DNA from: an uncultured Eubacterium sp.
GTDB lineage: Bacteria > Bacillota > Clostridia > Lachnospirales > Lachnospiraceae
Reading direction: 5' to 3'
Length of the DNA stretch: 64,000 nt
Assembly (NCBI GenBank): GCA_947178105.1
Contig: CAMWXD010000011.1
Span: forward strand, 1 to 64,000
The notes beneath the pieces were generated by a model. It was not told the DNA's origin. It saw only the letters and a list, made by a program, of their open reading frames with translations, and searched no databases. This document shows positions 28,316 to 36,934 of the stretch, piece after piece (positions within the stretch are counted from its first letter, which is position 1; each line of letters opens with the position of its first letter). A program made the position numbers and the translations under genes.

Positions 28316-28543
28316 TCAGGCTACTTCCACCAAAATCATAGCTGCATCTGCTTTCCGCAGCGACAGCTCATAGCCCCGTACTGTAATTTCCACAGGATCT
28401 CCAAGCGGCGCTACTTTCCGCACATACACAGATACCCCTTTTGTAATCCCCATATCCATAATCCGCCTTTTTACTGCGCCTTCTCCGGCCAGCCTGGAGA
28501 CGATGACTGTCTCGCCTACTGCTGCATCCTTTAATGTTTTCAT
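28316..28543 (-). CDS. feoA: FeoA family protein (second in operon)
   Basis: 75 residues from ATG 28543 (AAGGAG seven bases upstream). It is an SH3-like FeoA domain: GETVIVSRLAGEGAVKRRIMDMGITKG and EITVRGYELSLRKADA. FeoA binds the G domain of FeoB and supports iron uptake. It lies between the other feoA copy and feoB. Confidence 0.92.
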   Translation of the reverse strand: MKTLKDAAVGETVIVSRLAGEGAVKRRIMDMGITKGVSVYVRKVAPLGDPVEITVRGYELSLRKADAAMILVEVA

Positions 28544-28553
28544 ACTTTGCTCC

Positions 28554-28763
28554 TTATACAAAAATTTTATTTGCCATGTCTTTTCCTATGGCTACTCTGG
28601 AATCTTTCACACTTACGATCATATTTCCGTTTATTTCAGAAATGACGGTCACAATCGCACCCATTACAAACCCAAGGTTTTCCAAAAACCTGCGTGTATC
28701 TTCTCTGCCGCCGACTTTCTTGACAGTCCCCGGCTGCCCTGCCTGAATCATTGATAATGGCAT
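28554..28763 (-). CDS. feoA: FeoA family protein (first in operon)
   Basis: 69-residue SH3-like FeoA domain (GTVKKVGGREDTRRFLENLG, VSVKDSRVAIGKDMANKI). It differs clearly from the next FeoA, especially by the REDTRRFL segment, so the two copies are likely to have distinct contacts with FeoB. GAGGAGG lies before the ATG. First gene of the feo operon; 10 bases separate it from the second feoA. Confidence 0.9.
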   Translation of the reverse strand: MPLSMIQAGQPGTVKKVGGREDTRRFLENLGFVMGAIVTVISEINGNMIVSVKDSRVAIGKDMANKIFV

Positions 28764-28800
28764 AGACTCCTCCTCTTTTCTTTTTATTTTATTTTATGTT

Positions 28801-28840
28801 GGTTTGAAAGACATCTTTCAGCAAGCATCTTTATCAAACC
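28801..28840 (-). other. Inverted repeat in the feo leader
   Basis: GGTTTGA/TCAAACC arms with an inner TGAAAGA/TCTTTCA hairpin, between the feo promoter and the first feoA. It could be a leader RNA structure or a second regulator site. Confidence 0.35.
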
Positions 28841-28863
28841 GAAACTTTATGTCTCTTACTGTT

Positions 28864-28879
28864 GTTAGTATATACTAAC
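28864..28879. promoter_or_regulatory. Palindromic operator of feo operon
   Basis: Perfect 16-bp palindrome GTTAGTATATACTAAC covering the -10 box of the feo promoter. The TTAG/CTAA half sites are reminiscent of DtxR/IdeR/MntR-type iron or manganese repressors and unlike a Fur box. No regulator gene of that family is in the window. Confidence 0.7.
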
Positions 28880-28895
28880 GAATAGCCGTTGTCAA
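28867..28895 (-). promoter_or_regulatory. Sigma-A promoter of feo operon
   Basis: On the minus strand TTGACA (28890-28895), 17-bp spacer, TATACT (28867-28872). Confidence 0.8.
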
Positions 28896-28938
28896 GAAAT
28901 TTTTTCAAACATAACAGCAAAACAGAATGGCACAAAAA

Positions 28939-28968
28939 ACGGCACAGTCCTTTTACAGACTATGCCGT
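28939..28968 (-). terminator. Terminator of PRTase-like gene
   Basis: Stem ACGGCATAGTC/GACTGTGCCGT (minus-strand reading, one mismatch) followed by six T. Confidence 0.8.
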
Positions 28969-28978
28969 CAATACCTGT

Positions 28979-29620
28979 CTACAGCTTGGAATACCCGTAG
29001 CCATTTACAACCGCCTCGATTTTCGTCCCTTTTTTGCAAAACGGACAATCCGCCTTCGGGAACGCCTGGTAGCCGATGACATCGTTTCCGTCAAACAAAG
29101 ACTGTACCCTGACATTATTTACCGTACCGACTGTACTGAAAATCGAACCGATCCCCTCGATCACCCCGCCGTAATACTGGATGCCTTCCATGCTCCTGCG
29201 TATAGTCTCTCCGGTTGTCGTCGTTGCCAAAAGCAGGATGACATGCTTTCCTGCGATCATATGTTTTGTATTGTCGCGAAAGATCATCTGATTGTCGCGG
29301 CTCTCCTCCGGAGAGATCACATATACCGTTTTATGCTGGTTGGTCGAAGAAATATGCTCTTTTTCAAACTCCTTGGCAAGAAACGCACCGATCACCTCCG
29401 TGCCGTCCATGCACACGACGGTATCCACATAGTTCAGATGCCCGAACTTGTGCGCCAAGATCTTTGCTGCCTCCTCTGCTTCCGTAATACGTGCCCGGAT
29501 TCCAGTCACATCGATGTAAAAGTTAATATGCGAATTGCTGGTGGCGAAATGCCCTGGAATTGCGTGCAGGGCAAGCAGGTTGCTTTCTTTGGAATAAAAC
29601 TTTACTAATCGCTTTTCCAT
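28979..29620 (-). CDS. Phosphoribosyltransferase-like protein
   Basis: 213 residues with the alpha/beta layout of type I phosphoribosyltransferases, closest in look to orotate PRTase-like proteins. The segment VILLLATTTTGETIRRSMEGI corresponds in position to the PRPP loop (normally hydrophobics-DD-xxTTG-T), but the two acidic residues that bind the ribose hydroxyls are replaced by Ala-Thr. A CPFC motif lies near the C-terminus. It may bind a nucleotide or PRPP without the usual catalysis. It follows dut after 108 bases on the same strand and ends at a good terminator. Confidence 0.65.
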   Translation of the reverse strand: MEKRLVKFYSKESNLLALHAIPGHFATSNSHINFYIDVTGIRARITEAEEAAKILAHKFGHLNYVDTVVCMDGTEVIGAFLAKEFEKEHISSTNQHKTVYVISPEESRDNQMIFRDNTKHMIAGKHVILLLATTTTGETIRRSMEGIQYYGGVIEGIGSIFSTVGTVNNVRVQSLFDGNDVIGYQAFPKADCPFCKKGTKIEAVVNGYGYSKL

Positions 29621-29728
29621 TGTATTGCTCCTTCCTTTTGAATCAATCAGGATTCTTTTTCATTTTCTGCTGCTCATCTTATCTTAGACTGTTTTTGCGG
29701 ATTTCGCAACTATAAATTCAAGCTTTCC

Positions 29729-30169
29729 CTATTTTTTTCCAGTGCTCCCGATCCCGCCGCGGTCAGGATTGCCAAGCTGCTCTGTCTCTTCAAAGATAAT
29801 CTGCGGCTGATGCCTTTGGATGCGGAACTGGCAGATCCGGTCATTGACCTGGATGTTTGTATCGCGTACTGCCAGCGCAGGCATCATCCACAGGTCGTTG
29901 TCGCCGCAGTAAGCCTCGTCGATCACGCCCATATGGTTCGTCTGGATAATGCCGAAATTTTTATACGTTGAGCTTCTTGGCACAATCACCGCTTCATAGC
30001 CTTTTGGAAGCTGGATAGAGACGCCAAGGCTGATCAGGCGAAACTCTCCTTTTTTCAGCGTGACGTTTTCTGCGCTCCTTAAGTCGATCCAGTCGCTCTT
30101 TCCGGCAATATAAGCCAGCTTTTCAATTTCCCTGGAATGGTATTTGATTTTCAGTACTTCCTGCTCCAT
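29729..30169 (-). CDS. dut: dUTP diphosphatase (trimeric dUTPase family)
   Basis: 146 residues. Conserved motifs are present: [17 protein letters not shown] (motif 2), [14 protein letters not shown] (motif 3 with the catalytic Asp), the motif 4 region, and the flexible C-terminal GGIGSTGKK arm (motif 5). It hydrolyses dUTP to dUMP and pyrophosphate, keeping uracil out of DNA. Its ATG overlaps the parC stop by one base (TGATG), so translation is coupled to topoisomerase IV. Motif 2 is followed by [10 protein letters not shown], a somewhat diverged version. A dCTP deaminase-like activity is less likely. Confidence 0.88.
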   Translation of the reverse strand: MEQEVLKIKYHSREIEKLAYIAGKSDWIDLRSAENVTLKKGEFRLISLGVSIQLPKGYEAVIVPRSSTYKNFGIIQTNHMGVIDEAYCGDNDLWMMPALAVRDTNIQVNDRICQFRIQRHQPQIIFEETEQLGNPDRGGIGSTGKK

Positions 30170-32439
30170 CAGCGTTTTACCCCCTTCGTATCCCTGGATG
30201 CGATGCGCAGCCGATTTAACACGACCTTTGCCGGCTCGTATTCTGCTACTTGCTGATCCGGCGCGCCGTCCCCATTGCCAATCAGATAAATATGCGTCAG
30301 CCTGTCGTTTTCCGCAAGGCGCATTCCCCGCACACCGATTGCCGTCTTTTTCTTTTCCGGTATGGAGTCCGCCTCGATACGCAAAAACATGCCTTTTTCA
30401 GACTGCATCACCACTGTTTGAGGAACCGCTTCCTCACCCTCCATTTCAGAAAGCGGGCTGATAAAAAGAACCTCGTCGCCGTCAGACAGCTTTGCAGCCG
30501 CCGTCGTACGCTTGGATACGTCAAATTCTGCGCCGGACACCTGCTTTAGCATCGCAAAAGCGGTGCCAAACAGCAGCTTCTTATCGGTAATGCAGCTAAG
30601 CGGCGCCAAATAGACGCATGTTTCCTGGCTGCTGTCGTAGTTGCTGACATTATCGATCGGCTGGCCCTTGTCACGGAATTTTCCATACGGCAGGTCTAAG
30701 ACTTTCAGCATATGGAGCTGCCCTTTGTTTGTAAAAATACAAATCCGGTCGGTATTTTTGCACAGGAACACATCTTTGCTTTCGCTGTCGGCAGCTTCTT
30801 TATTGCGCTCATATAACGCTACATCCATCGACCTGGCATAGCCGAAGCGGTCGATCAAGACTGCCACCTCCCTTTCTTCGATTTTATGCTCGACATAGAC
30901 AGCTTCCGCCACATTGTCGATCACGGTGCGCCTTTGCCTGCCGTATTCTTTTTTCAATGCACGCAGTTCCTTAATGAGCAATTTTTTCATCGAATCGCGG
31001 TTGGACAACAGATCCTCATACAGCGCAATTTTGCGAAGCGTCTCCTCATGGTCTTTCATCAGCGCTTCGATCTCCAGCCCGATTAAGCGGTACAGGCGCA
31101 TTTCCAGAATCGCCGTCGCCTGGCGCTCCGTAAAATCCAGCTTTGCGGCACGCTTTTTGGACTGGGCGCTGCGAAATTTAATATTGCCTGTATCTCCGTT
31201 TACCAGGCAGTTTTTGGCTTCTTTGATATTTTTGCTTCCCCGCAAAATCTCAATAATCAGGTCTATGACATCGCAAGCGCGTATCAGCCCTTCCTGGATC
31301 TCCTTTTTATCCTGCTCCTTTGCCAGCAGGTTGCTGTATTTCCTTGTCGCCAGCTCGTACTGGAACTTTACATGATGGCGGATGATCGGGACAATGCCCA
31401 TCGTCTCCGGCTTCCCGTCCGCTACAGAGAGCATATTGACGCCAAACGTATCTTCCAGCTTTGTCTTTTTGTACAGCAAATTGCATAAATTTTCCACATC
31501 GGCGCCGCGGCGAAGCTCCAGCACGATACGGATGCCCTCTTTGGACGACTGGTTCGATATATCTACGATATCGTTTGTCTTTTTCGTCTCCACAAGGGCA
31601 TAGACGTCGTTTAAAAATTTTCCGATATTGGCGCCGATCATCGTATACGGGATCTCGGTAATAACCAGGCGGTCTTTTCCGCCCTTGCCAGCCTCTACCT
31701 CCACCTTGCCGCGGATCTTGATTTTGCCGGTACCGGTCGCATAGATTGCTTGCAGCTCGTCCTGGTTCGTCACGATCCCTCCAGTCGGAAAATCCGGCCC
31801 TTTGATATATTCCATAACCTGCGCCGTGTTGATGTCCGGATTTTTCAGATATGCGATCACCCCGTCGATCACTTCGGAAAAATTGTGCGGCGGGATGCTC
31901 GTCGCCATGCCGACCGCTATGCCTTCCGCCCCGTTGATCAGCAGGTTCGGCACCTTTACCGGAAGCACCGCAGGCTCTTTTTCCGTCTCGTCAAAATTCG
32001 GCACAAAATCCACGACATCCTTATCCAGGTCGGCAAGGTAAGCTTCCTGCGTAATTTTTTGCAGCCGTGCTTCCGTATAACGCATAGCAGCGGCGCCGTC
32101 TCCTTCGATCGAGCCGAAATTGCCGTGCCCGTCTACGAGCGGCAGGCCTTTTTTAAACTCCTGCGCCATTACCACAAGCGCTTCATAGATCGAGCTGTCG
32201 CCATGCGGATGGTATTTACCCATCGTATCTCCGACAATACGCGCGCATTTGCGGTACGGCCTGTCATAGCGGATGCCAAGCTCATACATATCGTACAGCG
32301 TCCGTCGCTGCACCGGCTTTAATCCGTCGCGCACATCCGGCAGCGCCCTTGCAATAATCACGCTCATCGCGTAGTCAATATAAGATTTCTGCATGATCTC
32401 GGAATATTCCGTACGGATCAGGCGGTCTTCTGTCTCCAT
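30169..32439 (-). CDS. parC: DNA topoisomerase IV subunit A (or second GyrA)
   Basis: 756 residues, a type IIA topoisomerase breakage-reunion subunit. The active-site Tyr121 is in [10 protein letters not shown]; the quinolone-resistance region reads [12 protein letters not shown] with the usual Ser and Glu present. The C-terminal domain is short (about 240 residues) and has no clear GyrA-box (QRRGGKG), favouring ParC over GyrA. It decatenates replicated chromosomes together with ParE, encoded 34 bases upstream; the stop overlaps the dut start. The dimer interface (about 340-470) has the normal length. Confidence 0.92.
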   Translation of the reverse strand: METEDRLIRTEYSEIMQKSYIDYAMSVIIARALPDVRDGLKPVQRRTLYDMYELGIRYDRPYRKCARIVGDTMGKYHPHGDSSIYEALVVMAQEFKKGLPLVDGHGNFGSIEGDGAAAMRYTEARLQKITQEAYLADLDKDVVDFVPNFDETEKEPAVLPVKVPNLLINGAEGIAVGMATSIPPHNFSEVIDGVIAYLKNPDINTAQVMEYIKGPDFPTGGIVTNQDELQAIYATGTGKIKIRGKVEVEAGKGGKDRLVITEIPYTMIGANIGKFLNDVYALVETKKTNDIVDISNQSSKEGIRIVLELRRGADVENLCNLLYKKTKLEDTFGVNMLSVADGKPETMGIVPIIRHHVKFQYELATRKYSNLLAKEQDKKEIQEGLIRACDVIDLIIEILRGSKNIKEAKNCLVNGDTGNIKFRSAQSKKRAAKLDFTERQATAILEMRLYRLIGLEIEALMKDHEETLRKIALYEDLLSNRDSMKKLLIKELRALKKEYGRQRRTVIDNVAEAVYVEHKIEEREVAVLIDRFGYARSMDVALYERNKEAADSESKDVFLCKNTDRICIFTNKGQLHMLKVLDLPYGKFRDKGQPIDNVSNYDSSQETCVYLAPLSCITDKKLLFGTAFAMLKQVSGAEFDVSKRTTAAAKLSDGDEVLFISPLSEMEGEEAVPQTVVMQSEKGMFLRIEADSIPEKKKTAIGVRGMRLAENDRLTHIYLIGNGDGAPDQQVAEYEPAKVVLNRLRIASRDTKGVKR

Positions 32440-32473
32440 ATAATTCCCTTTCTATTTCTGTCATTCCATGGTT

Positions 32474-34396
32474 TTAGATATCCAGCTCCGCATCCTGCGC
32501 ATGTTCATAAATAAATGCCCTGCGCGGCGGCACGTCGTTTCCCATCAGCATTTCAGTTACGTCCGACGCCATGCGCCCGTCCTCGATCTCCACCTTTTTT
32601 AACAGGCGGGTCTTTGGGTCTAACGTCGTCTCCCAAAGCTGCTGCGCGTCCATCTCTCCAAGCCCCTTATACCTTTGCAGCGTAAATGCGCCTTTGTGCC
32701 GCTTGCGGTATTTTTTCAGCGCTTCGTCGTCGTATAAATATTCCTCTTCGCCTTTGCTCGGCATCGCCTTGTATAACGGCGGCATCGCGATATACACATG
32801 CCCTTCGAAAATAAGCTCCGGCATAAAACGATAAAACAGCGTTAAAAGCAGCGTGGAAATATGCGCGCCGTCCACATCGGCATCCGCCATAATAATAATC
32901 TTATCATACCGCAGCTTGCTGATGTCAAAATCATTGCCATAGCCTTCGGAAAAGCCGCAGCCAAACGCATTGATCATCGTCTTGATCTCGGCGTTTGCCA
33001 GTACCTTGTCAATGCTTGCCTTTTCCACATTTAAAATCTTGCCCCGGATTGGCATAATCGCCTGGTACATCCGGTTTCTCGCCATCTTTGCCGAGCCTCC
33101 GGCAGAATCTCCCTCGACTATAAAAATTTCACACTTTTTTGCATCCCTGGACTCGCAGTTTGCAAGCTTGCCGTTTGAATCAAAGGAAAATTTTTGCTTG
33201 GACAGCAGGTTTGTCTTTGCTTTTTCTTCAGTTTTACGGATTTTTGCAGCCTTTTCCGCACAGCTTATAACTGCCTTTAACGATTCCAGGTTTTTGTCAA
33301 AATAAAGCTGGACTTCTTCGCTGGCAATCTTTGCCACTGCGCGCGACGCGTCCTGGTTATCCAGCTTGGTCTTGGTCTGTCCCTCAAAGCGCGGGTCTGG
33401 ATGCTTAATCGAAATCACCGCCGTCATGCCGTTGCGGACATCAGCGCCGGTAAAGTTTGCATCCTTTTCCTTTAAAATCCCAAGCTCTCTTGCATACTGG
33501 TTGATGACAGTCGTAAAGATCGTCTTAAACCCGGTAATATGCGTACCGCCCTCTGCATTGTATATATTGTTGCAAAAGCCCATAATATTTTCATGAAATT
33601 CATTCGTATACTGGAATGCCGCCTCTACCGTAATGCCGTCTGTCTCCCCTTTGAAATAGACAACGTCATGGATCGTCTCACTCTTGCGGTTTAAGTCTTT
33701 TACAAAGCCGATAATCCCATCCGGCTCCCGATACTCGATATGCTCTACAATCTCGCCGCGCCTGTCCTCAAAAATAATCGTAAGCTGCGGATTTAAGTAC
33801 GCCGTCTCATGCATCCGGCTTTTGACCTCGTCCCCTTTAAACCGGGTCTTTTCAAATATCTCCGGGTCTGGCAGGAAATTGATTTTCGTCCCTGTCTGCT
33901 TTGTCCTGCCGATTTTAGGCAGCATACCGCCTTCCAGGCTGATCACTGGATTGCCGCGCTCATAGCGGTCATGATGGATATAACCCTCCCTGCTGATCTG
34001 TACATCCAGATACACAGACAGCGCATTGACCACCGAAGAACCTACCCCGTGCAGGCCGCCGCTTGTCTTATATGCCGCATTGTCAAATTTTCCGCCCGCA
34101 TGAAGCGTGGAAAAGACGACACGCGCTGCCGGGACGCCCTTTTGATGCATCCCGACCGGAATCCCGCGCCCGTTATCCTCTACCGTACACGAGCCGTCCG
34201 CCTCCAGCGTGACCCGGATCGTATCACAGGCGCCTGCCAGATGCTCGTCTACCGCATTATCTACAATCTCGTATATTAAATGGTTCAGCCCCTTGCGGGA
34301 CACGCTGCCGATATACATGCCCGGCCTTTTGCGGACAGCCTCAAGCCCTTCCAGGACGGAAATGCTGCCCTCGTCGTATACTTCTTTTTTCGCCAT
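32474..34396 (-). CDS. parE: DNA topoisomerase IV subunit B
   Basis: 640 residues. GHKL ATPase motifs: EIVDNAVDEHLAGACD, DNGRGIPVG, GGLHGVGSSVVNALS; transducer domain follows; the Toprim domain carries EGDSAGGSAKMARNR and DADVDGAHISTLLL with the metal-binding acidic residues. It powers the strand passage carried out by the ParC subunit. AAGGAG lies nine bases before the ATG, and an extended -10 promoter is visible about 90 bases upstream. It heads the parE-parC-dut operon. Confidence 0.93.
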   Translation of the reverse strand: MAKKEVYDEGSISVLEGLEAVRKRPGMYIGSVSRKGLNHLIYEIVDNAVDEHLAGACDTIRVTLEADGSCTVEDNGRGIPVGMHQKGVPAARVVFSTLHAGGKFDNAAYKTSGGLHGVGSSVVNALSVYLDVQISREGYIHHDRYERGNPVISLEGGMLPKIGRTKQTGTKINFLPDPEIFEKTRFKGDEVKSRMHETAYLNPQLTIIFEDRRGEIVEHIEYREPDGIIGFVKDLNRKSETIHDVVYFKGETDGITVEAAFQYTNEFHENIMGFCNNIYNAEGGTHITGFKTIFTTVINQYARELGILKEKDANFTGADVRNGMTAVISIKHPDPRFEGQTKTKLDNQDASRAVAKIASEEVQLYFDKNLESLKAVISCAEKAAKIRKTEEKAKTNLLSKQKFSFDSNGKLANCESRDAKKCEIFIVEGDSAGGSAKMARNRMYQAIMPIRGKILNVEKASIDKVLANAEIKTMINAFGCGFSEGYGNDFDISKLRYDKIIIMADADVDGAHISTLLLTLFYRFMPELIFEGHVYIAMPPLYKAMPSKGEEEYLYDDEALKKYRKRHKGAFTLQRYKGLGEMDAQQLWETTLDPKTRLLKKVEIEDGRMASDVTEMLMGNDVPPRRAFIYEHAQDAELDI

Positions 34397-34480
34397 GTTT
34401 CTTACTCCTTAACTAACGGAATCGTTCGTTCTGCCTGCGCACAGAGCACTTGGCAGCAGGCAGAAGTTCAAACATGCTAT

Positions 34481-34511
34481 AGTATACCACATATTTTGAA
34501 AAAATGTAAAT
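34481..34511 (-). promoter_or_regulatory. Promoter of parE-parC-dut operon
   Basis: On the minus strand TTTACA (34506-34511), a long 19-bp spacer and TATACT (34481-34486) with an extended TG upstream. Confidence 0.5.
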
Positions 34512-34535
34512 AATTTTTTCGAATATTTGTTCGAT

Positions 34536-35459
34536 TTACTTCATGCCCCACACGACCTTCGTATCCCTTTTGATCAAAGTCCCGTCCTTTGCAGCACAAA
34601 AGCTTTCCAATACCCCTTCCGATTCCTGCGTATTTTCACAAATTTCCCTGAAAACCTCTTTCTCTCCCGCCGGGCTTTCTTTTTCCGTTTCCACAAGAAT
34701 ATACGCCGTTTCTGCCTGTGCATGGAAGGTGTCCGGCACTTCTTCAGGTTTATATGCCTGCTTTTTTAACATTTGGTGCTCTGCGTCCATCTGGCAGAGC
34801 GCTATCTTTACCGGACGGTACATTGTTTGAAACCTCACGGTAACGTTCGTCCTTTTCACCTTCGTCTTTCCGTCTACAGTCTGGCTGATCTCACCTGAAA
34901 GCGTAGCGGACACCTGCTCTCCTTCTACCGCTTCCCCTCCTGTCTGCAACAGATATCCCGAACCAGGCAGGGCATAGAACTCCTCGTCCGGTGTCTGATA
35001 GACCGGATTGACATAAAAATGAAATTCCTTCTCCGGCTTCCCATACGGCAATACATAGATCGTCCCCGACAAGCCGATGGTTTCCTCCTCATCCGATTCA
35101 GATACAGAAAAATCCCGCTCACCGATCTTTGCATCGACCACATTATCCCGATAGCTATGCCCATCTGGCGCGGTCCAAAACGGGGCAAAAAAACGGATGC
35201 CTTCGCTCCCTGGAAAAGAAATGCTCCAGTCCGAAGAATCCTCGCTGCCGTTTTTTACGATCGAAGCATAGAGCCTGTTCTGGAAGTCTGGCAAATCCTC
35301 ATCCGAAAACTGCTCTACGTCTATCACCTCCTGCGTAATATACGCACCGATCATCCGGTCTTCCTCCTTGTCCTCCCCGCCATCCGGCACCGCAAGCGAG
35401 CAAGCGCTCAAAAGCATGGCAGGAAGCAGCAGGGAAAAAATACGAAATAGATTCCTCAT
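34536..35459 (-). CDS. Lipoprotein of unknown function
   Basis: 307 residues from ATG 35459 (GAGAGG seven bases upstream). A signal peptide ends in a lipobox LLSAC, so the mature protein is anchored to the membrane by Cys20. The acidic, beta-rich mature part (about 30-300) matches no family I recognise; it contains repeated strand patterns such as SYPVENP-like turns and no obvious catalytic motif. It is the last gene of the DUF2975-like/XRE operon, 57 bases after the regulator. A role in an envelope signal sensed by the neighbouring membrane protein is possible but not shown. Confidence 0.65.
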   Translation of the reverse strand: MRNLFRIFSLLLPAMLLSACSLAVPDGGEDKEEDRMIGAYITQEVIDVEQFSDEDLPDFQNRLYASIVKNGSEDSSDWSISFPGSEGIRFFAPFWTAPDGHSYRDNVVDAKIGERDFSVSESDEEETIGLSGTIYVLPYGKPEKEFHFYVNPVYQTPDEEFYALPGSGYLLQTGGEAVEGEQVSATLSGEISQTVDGKTKVKRTNVTVRFQTMYRPVKIALCQMDAEHQMLKKQAYKPEEVPDTFHAQAETAYILVETEKESPAGEKEVFREICENTQESEGVLESFCAAKDGTLIKRDTKVVWGMK

Positions 35460-35516
35460 AGTATTCCTCTCCTTTCTTAACGATCTGTGCGGAAATAACT
35501 TGACTTGACTTTTCAC

Positions 35517-35741
35517 CTAATCAACATCCTCAAGATTCCCATCAAATTTCAAAATATCCCCGACCTCACACTGCAAAAAGTAGCAGATCCGGTTGATCGT
35601 ATGGAACCGGACGCCCTTTGCTTTGCCGCTGCGCAGCACCGACAGGTTTGCCTCGGTAATATTGACCAGCCTGCACAGCTCCTTTGAGGTCATCCCCCGC
35701 TCTTTTAACACTTCCTCCAGACAAACTCTAATCCCCATCAT
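35517..35741 (-). CDS. XRE-family HTH regulator (YozG-like)
   Basis: 74 residues, almost all one Cro/C1-type HTH domain: VCLEEVLKERGMTSKELCRLV, then the recognition helix ITEANLSVLRSGK and a C-terminal QCEVGDILKF typical of the small regulators that accompany DUF2975 membrane proteins. It is 21 bases downstream of the membrane gene, with AGGTGG before two consecutive ATG codons (35741 and 35738). The perfect inverted repeat at the operon promoter is its probable binding site. Confidence 0.88.
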   Translation of the reverse strand: MMGIRVCLEEVLKERGMTSKELCRLVNITEANLSVLRSGKAKGVRFHTINRICYFLQCEVGDILKFDGNLEDVD

Positions 35742-35762
35742 TCCACCTGCCCAAAAGCCTGT

Positions 35763-36746
35763 TTATATAAACAAATCATTGTCCTGCTTCAAGCTCTGTG
35801 CTTCCTGAATATAACGCACCGCCAGCAGAACTGCCACTACAAACAATACTGAAGCGACAGGCACCGTAACCGTAATATGAACCTGGTAAAGCCTGTTTCC
35901 TGCCGCAAGCTGCAAAATATTAAATATGACGCCTGTTACCACAGTTGCCGCCAGCGCCTTTGCGCAGCACCCTGCAAGCCGCGCCGCCGCCAAAACTGCC
36001 CCGTCAGAATACCGGTCTTTTTGCAGTTCTCTGACAAAAAGCACCGCCAGGCGGATAATCAAAAGATCCAGGACATACGGCAATGCACGCACGATAAATT
36101 GCAGTACCAAAAAGACATAGCTCCATGTCAAAGATAAGGAGGACACATAGGGGCGCGTCCCCATGCGATATCCCATCTGGGGGCGCATCTCTCGCAATGC
36201 CTGTATCGAAGAAAGCAGTTCCTCAAAGTATTTCCCAAAGACCGCATAGACAAAAATCACAGCCAAAAGCCCAAGCAGGCGCAGCAGCCCCTGGTACAGC
36301 CTGCCGGCATCCGCAGCAGCATACGCGTGCAGCGCCCGAAGCGCCAGATAGCCAAACAATGCAGAGTAAAACACAGCCCCCGGCATCCATTTGGCGCTTT
36401 CTGATGCAGCAAGCCCAAGCAGTCCAGGATTCACCGCATAATAAAGTACCAGATATAAAAGGACGCTAAGCCCCGGCAGCAGCAAGTCAATCCTGCAAGC
36501 TTTTTTACACAGGCGCAGCAGAACATAGGCTGCACACGGAACCAGCCCAAGCAGCACATACAATGCGACGGCAGCCGTGTTTCCTGCCTCTGACGAGAGC
36601 GAAAGCGTGCGGAGTGCCTGCCCGAGCTGCTCAAACGGCGCCGCTGATCTGAAAAGCACGCCTGAAAACTGGATGTGCAGCACGCCCGCACACAACAAAG
36701 CGGCAGCTTCCAGTAAAAGGACACAGATATATTTGCGGTCTTTCAT
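35763..36746 (-). CDS. DUF2975-like integral membrane protein
   Basis: 327 residues with about eight transmembrane helices. The C-terminal end (VPVASVLFVVAVLLAVRYI...SLKQDNDLFI) matches the tail of DUF2975 proteins (…ENDLTI type), and pairing with a YozG-like XRE regulator is the standard arrangement for that family; the N-terminal half is longer than in typical members (about 160-200 residues). Its biochemical role is unknown. First gene of a three-gene minus-strand operon. Confidence 0.7.
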   Translation of the reverse strand: MKDRKYICVLLLEAAALLCAGVLHIQFSGVLFRSAAPFEQLGQALRTLSLSSEAGNTAAVALYVLLGLVPCAAYVLLRLCKKACRIDLLLPGLSVLLYLVLYYAVNPGLLGLAASESAKWMPGAVFYSALFGYLALRALHAYAAADAGRLYQGLLRLLGLLAVIFVYAVFGKYFEELLSSIQALREMRPQMGYRMGTRPYVSSLSLTWSYVFLVLQFIVRALPYVLDLLIIRLAVLFVRELQKDRYSDGAVLAAARLAGCCAKALAATVVTGVIFNILQLAAGNRLYQVHITVTVPVASVLFVVAVLLAVRYIQEAQSLKQDNDLFI

Positions 36747-36799
36747 TTCCTCATCCCCTTTAAAAAGAAAGCAAAAACAAGTTTTATAATTATTGTTTT

Positions 36800-36837
36800 A
36801 CGATAATTTTATATTTATTGTAGCATAAAATTATCGT
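36800..36837. promoter_or_regulatory. Perfect 13-bp inverted repeat operator
   Basis: Arms ACGATAATTTTAT (36800-36812) and its exact complement (36825-36837), 12-base spacer, bracketing the -10 box of the DUF2975-like operon. Likely site for the XRE regulator of the same operon. Confidence 0.7.
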
Positions 36838-36844
36838 TTGTCAA
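36817..36844 (-). promoter_or_regulatory. Sigma-A promoter of DUF2975-like/XRE operon
   Basis: On the minus strand TTGACA (36839-36844), 16-bp spacer, TACAAT (36817-36822). Confidence 0.75.
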
Positions 36845-36862
36845 TAATTTTTTCGTTAAAAA

Positions 36863-36897
36863 GCACAGGGGCTGTCAGGAAATGACAACCCCTGTGC
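36863..36897 (-). terminator. Terminator of the folate/phospholipid gene run
   Basis: Stem GCACAGGGG/CCCCTGTGC extended by TGTCA/TGACA, followed on the minus strand by TTTTT. Confidence 0.8.
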
Positions 36898-36934
36898 AAA
36901 CTGCTGCACAGTTTCCGAAGTCTGCCTTCAGCTA

